A model generated the notes under the pieces. The model saw nothing but the letters and a program-made list of their open reading frames with translations. It was not told where the DNA came from and made no database searches. The translations under genes were made by a program, and so were the position numbers. A stretch of 64,000 bases of DNA from assembly GCF_001428245.1 (NCBI RefSeq), contig NZ_LMRV01000088.1:710-64709 (forward strand). The letters run 5' to 3'. The DNA comes from Paenibacillus sp. Soil522. Its GTDB lineage: Bacteria > Bacillota > Bacilli > Paenibacillales > Paenibacillaceae. Positions 61,101-64,000 of the stretch are shown piece by piece; position 1 is the stretch's first letter; every line of letters starts with the position of its first letter.

Positions 61101-61345
61101 GCTACATCCCTCCATTTATCCTTCTAATCGGTACTGCTGAATTTCACTTACTTATTTGTAGTATACTCCAGTTTGTTCGCTTGCTCAAGAGAAGCATGCC
61201 TACAAGCTGATTTCCCAGTATATGGATTGTGAAATACTTTTCTTATTGCTCATGCTACGTGTGAGGTTTATAATAGTTACAGCTTCTTAATCGGAAAAAG
61301 AAAGTTATTTTTTTCACAAACTATTTATATCGAGGAGGCTCAGCT

Positions 61346-62449
61346 ATGAACGTCGTAATACCGACAGAAGATACACATATGCAGCACATTATTGAAAAAG
61401 TGCGTCATGGACAACGTTTAACCCTTGAAGATGGCGTTTTCTTATATCAATCAGATGATCTGCTTACGATTGGACAGCTGGCAAACGAAGTCGCCATGCG
61501 TAAAAATGGCAAAAAGGTTTATTTTATTGAGAATATGAGTCTTTACTTCACGAACGTGTGCGAAGCCCACTGCGCTTTCTGTAACTTCCGTAAGGACGAA
61601 GGCGATGAAGGCTCCTATACGCTGAGCGGACAGCAAATGATCGAATATGTTGAGAAGCATTTCCATGCCGGCATTCGCGAATTCCATATCGTTGGCGGAC
61701 ATAATCCGAATGTCCCCTTCCAGTATTATGTAGATTCGCTTAAAGCGCTGAAGGACCGCTTTCCTGAGGTTACACTAAAAGCCTATACCGCTGCAGAAAT
61801 CGACTTTTTCTCGCGCATCAGCGGGCTGACTTACCGTGAAGTGCTGCAGGAGCTAATGAAGGTAGGCTTGCAGTCGCTCACTGGCGGCGGTGCCGAAATT
61901 TTATCCGATCATTACCGAAAAAAAATGCGCGTGGACAAAGCCGATGTCACGCAATATTTGCAGGTTCACCGGACTGCGCATGACCTTGGCCTTCGGACGC
62001 ATACGACGATGCTGTACGGTTCGATCGAAACGAAAGAGGACCGCATTCGCCACATGATGCATATTCGCGAGCTGCAGGATGAGACGAACGGCTTCCTTGT
62101 TTTCATTCCGCTTTCGATGCAGCCCATCAATCCAAGAGCCGGCATTCGCCGCCGCAACTCTGCATTCGAGGACTTAAAGACGATTGCGATCAGCCGTTTG
62201 ATGCTCGATAACTTCCCGCATATTAAAGCTTACTTTATTAATATTGGCGTACAGCTGACGCAGGTCGCTTTGACGATGGGAGCGTCGGATGCGCATGGTA
62301 CGATCGTGAAGGAAAAAATAAGCCATGCTGCAGGCGCCTTAACACCGGAAGGCATTACCCGCGAGGACTTGATTTGGCTTATTAAAGGCGCAGGCCGAAT
62401 TCCTGTTGAACGTGATACATTTTACAATGAAATTAAAGTGTATGAATGA
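61346..62449 (+). CDS. mqnE: Aminofutalosine synthase MqnE
   Basis: A 367-residue radical-SAM enzyme that joins chorismate-derived enolpyruvyl benzoate to SAM's adenosyl group, making aminofutalosine. The cluster motif is CEAHCAFC (CxxxCxxC). Family segments include REFHIVGGHNPNVPFQYY, LQSLTGGGAEIL and SAAG-like SHAAGALTPEGITREDLIW. The C-terminal region is complete here, unlike in mqnC of this window. GAGGAGG lies 7 bases before the ATG. It is followed on the same strand by an NADH dehydrogenase gene. Confidence 0.93.
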   Translation: MNVVIPTEDTHMQHIIEKVRHGQRLTLEDGVFLYQSDDLLTIGQLANEVAMRKNGKKVYFIENMSLYFTNVCEAHCAFCNFRKDEGDEGSYTLSGQQMIEYVEKHFHAGIREFHIVGGHNPNVPFQYYVDSLKALKDRFPEVTLKAYTAAEIDFFSRISGLTYREVLQELMKVGLQSLTGGGAEILSDHYRKKMRVDKADVTQYLQVHRTAHDLGLRTHTTMLYGSIETKEDRIRHMMHIRELQDETNGFLVFIPLSMQPINPRAGIRRRNSAFEDLKTIAISRLMLDNFPHIKAYFINIGVQLTQVALTMGASDAHGTIVKEKISHAAGALTPEGITREDLIWLIKGAGRIPVERDTFYNEIKVYE

Positions 62450-62512
62450 GTAATCAACAGCACGAAAGCACAAAATAGCTTTATCATATAGAGGTGTGGA
62501 GTTGGAAACCAG

Positions 62513-63580
62513 ATGAGAAAACTTATTATTTTGGGCGGAGGCTATGGCGGTCTTGCCATTGCGGACGAGCTATTAGAGAAACAATTGCCAATCGATGTCT
62601 CCATCGTATTGATTGACCGGATGCCGTTTCAAGGCTTAAAGACGGAATATTACGCGCTTGCCGCCGGCACGGTTTCGGATTTAGAGCTGCGTGTCAAATT
62701 TCCGGTTGATCCGAGAATTTCTTTGACATACGGCGAGGTTTTGGAAGTCGATATGGAGATGAAGCTCGTCCATCTCGAAGGTCAGGAGCCGATTGAATAT
62801 GAATGGCTCGTTATCGGCCTTGGCTGCACGGATAAATACCATGGAATCGAGGGTGCTGAGCAGTTCTCAACAAGCATTCAAACGTTTTCGGCAGCTAGAC
62901 GTACCTATGCACAGCTGAATGACGTTAAACCTTACGGTCAAGTAACGATCGTAGGAGGCGGGTTAAGCGGCGTCGAGGTTGCAGCCGAGCTGCGTGAGAG
63001 CCGTCCTGATTTGAATATTCGAATATTGGACCGCGGACCTAGCGTACTCTCTGCTTTCCCGGGTAAGCTTCAAGCATTTGTTGCAGAATGGTTCGAGGAG
63101 CATCAGGTTGAAATGCGGGGTCATGTCGGTTTAACAAAGGTAGAGGGCGGCATTTTGCATGATTGCAATAGTTCGACGCTTATCTATACGGATGTAACAG
63201 TATGGACGGCAGGCATCCAGCCTGTACCGCTTGTGCAGCGCATGAATTTGCCTAAGGACAATCAAGGCAGACTGGTTATAAATGAATACCATCAGCTGCC
63301 TGACTATACCGAAGTGTTTGTCGTTGGGGACTGCGCAGCGCTGCCGCTCTCCCCGAGCGGTCAAGCTGCAGGCGCCCAAGGCAAGCAAATCGCCGAGGTG
63401 CTTCAAGCGATCTGGCATGATAAGACACCGAGAGTCGGCAAGCTTAAGCTAAAGGGTGTACTCGGCTCGCTCGGCAAAAAAAGCGGCTTTGGGCTTATGG
63501 GCGGCACACCCATTATGGGACGTGTACCGCGCCTCGTGAAAAGCGGCGTGCTCTGGCGCTCTAAGCGGCATCTTGGTTAG
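62513..63580 (+). CDS. yutJ: Type II NADH dehydrogenase-like flavoprotein (YutJ-like)
   Basis: A 355-residue FAD/NAD(P)-binding protein. LIILGGGYGGLAIADELLEK is the N-terminal FAD motif, VTIVGGGLSGVEVAAEL the NADH motif and VFVVGDCAALPL the closing FAD motif. It is a second NDH-2-type protein besides yumB and probably reduces menaquinone. It lies 63 bases after mqnE. The ribosome site is weak (GGAG about 11 bases before the ATG). Confidence 0.87.
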   Translation: MRKLIILGGGYGGLAIADELLEKQLPIDVSIVLIDRMPFQGLKTEYYALAAGTVSDLELRVKFPVDPRISLTYGEVLEVDMEMKLVHLEGQEPIEYEWLVIGLGCTDKYHGIEGAEQFSTSIQTFSAARRTYAQLNDVKPYGQVTIVGGGLSGVEVAAELRESRPDLNIRILDRGPSVLSAFPGKLQAFVAEWFEEHQVEMRGHVGLTKVEGGILHDCNSSTLIYTDVTVWTAGIQPVPLVQRMNLPKDNQGRLVINEYHQLPDYTEVFVVGDCAALPLSPSGQAAGAQGKQIAEVLQAIWHDKTPRVGKLKLKGVLGSLGKKSGFGLMGGTPIMGRVPRLVKSGVLWRSKRHLG

Positions 63581-63588
63581 CGCATTGC

Positions 63589-63861
63589 CTACAGGTCGTC
63601 CAGCAGCTTATCCAGCGCTTCATTATCCGCTTGCTGCTGCTCGATCGCTTTTAAAATATTGTCATAAAGCTCGTCTGCCGATTCAGCAGATACGATAGCG
63701 CCATCCACTAAAGCGAATGGATTCAAATAACATTCGCCGCAATTGCCTAAGCAGCCATATTCGGCTACTTCGTATGCATTATTTTGCTCGAATAATTTCA
63801 TTATCCGGTCAGTGCCGTGATGCATATTGGACGCACAAAACTCAATCATTGGTTTAAACAC
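63589..63861 (-). CDS. yuzB: YuzB family (DUF1450) protein
   Basis: A 90-residue protein with the family pattern MIEFCASNMHHG and YGCLGNCGECYLNPFALVDG; the Cys set suggests metal or cluster binding, but the role is unproven. The start is GTG at 63861 (AGGTGAAG 4 bases upstream). It is convergent with yutJ and divergent from the NifU-like gene, an order also seen around yutI/yuzB in B. subtilis. Confidence 0.86.
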   Translation of the reverse strand: MFKPMIEFCASNMHHGTDRIMKLFEQNNAYEVAEYGCLGNCGECYLNPFALVDGAIVSAESADELYDNILKAIEQQQADNEALDKLLDDL

Positions 63862-63947
63862 TTTGCTTCACCTAACTTTACTCAGTTACTATCCATTTTC
63901 AATTGCTTCACTTTGTACTATAATAGGATAGAAAGGAGATGATTGCA

Positions 63948-64000
63948 ATGAGTGAACAAACACAAGAAACTATGTACGATGAAGTGTTGGACGTACTCGA
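63948..64000 (+). CDS. Start of a NifU C-terminal-type (YutI-like) scaffold protein, cut by window end
   Basis: Only 17 codons are visible (MSEQTQETMYDEVLDVL). AAAGGAG lies before the ATG and a perfect TATAAT is at 63919-63924. The pattern of an acidic helix before a cluster domain and the neighbours yuzB and yutJ suggest YutI/NifU. This is an inference, since the CxxC is outside the window. Confidence 0.55.
   Translation, partial: MSEQTQETMYDEVLDVL

Overview
The window reads as chromosomal DNA of a spore-forming, respiring Firmicute of the Paenibacillus type. Evidence: paired dnaB-dnaI helicase-loading genes, sda, a YheC/YheD spore-coat gene, yqzM, yuiB, yumB, yumC, yuzB, YezD, coproheme-type hemQ, an S-box (SAM-I) leader before met genes, ydaO-type c-di-AMP leaders before ktr genes, and strong Shine-Dalgarno sequences throughout. 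Menaquinone is apparently made by the futalosine route (mqnC and mqnE are present).

Region 1-12060 is visibly AT-rich and mostly minus-strand. Positions 1-3344 hold a row of small genes (one cut by the window edge), several preceded by a shared short leader motif; a beta-propeller lipoprotein and a small charged protein follow. Positions 6066-11907 form a compact integrative element: TOPRIM protein, P-loop helicase-like protein, small coiled protein, a recombinase-fold protein resembling the MrpR repressor family, and a complete tyrosine integrase. The MrpR-like gene sits behind a consensus promoter carrying two copies of a 17-bp repeat, with two more copies at neighbouring transcription units. 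No phage structural gene is visible, so a satellite-like or decayed prophage-like element is plausible. It ends next to the 3' end of mqnC.

Region 12082-37297 is core metabolism and transport: mqnC; the metA-metI-metC operon under an S-box; corA with a leader ORF; two LysR regulators; a HisJ-like phosphatase; a DMT transporter; an HxlR regulator; sdhCAB; an ArsB/NhaD-type permease; ktrA and ktrB, each behind a c-di-AMP leader (the second degenerate); a CPBP membrane protease; uvrC; yqzM; and the sulfate uptake operon sbp-cysT-cysW-yezD.

Region 37374-47281 starts with a decayed interval and a methyltransferase with no canonical start codon, then a phosphodiesterase-like lipoprotein, dnaB-dnaI, yuiB, hemQ, yumB with a small partner, yumC, and a zinc-ribbon gene whose ribosome site lies in a nested inverted repeat.

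Region 47315-64000 carries sda (missed by ordinary ORF length cut-offs) with a cluster of DnaA boxes just upstream of its promoter, a YheC/D gene, a shortened DUF2269 gene, a TetR-like protein without its DNA-binding domain, topB, an alpha-toroid protein, a metallophosphoesterase, an AraC regulator with a small tyrosine phosphatase, a GH3 beta-glucosidase, a VOC protein, a collagen-like/FG-GAP pair that may be spore-surface related, an A-type iron-sulfur carrier, mqnE, a type II NADH dehydrogenase, yuzB and the start of a NifU-like gene. NDH-2 enzymes, menaquinone genes, SdhCAB, HemQ and Fe-S carriers together outline a menaquinone-based respiratory chain. I found no rRNA, tRNA or CRISPR array. 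All calls are from reading the sequence; no database search was made.
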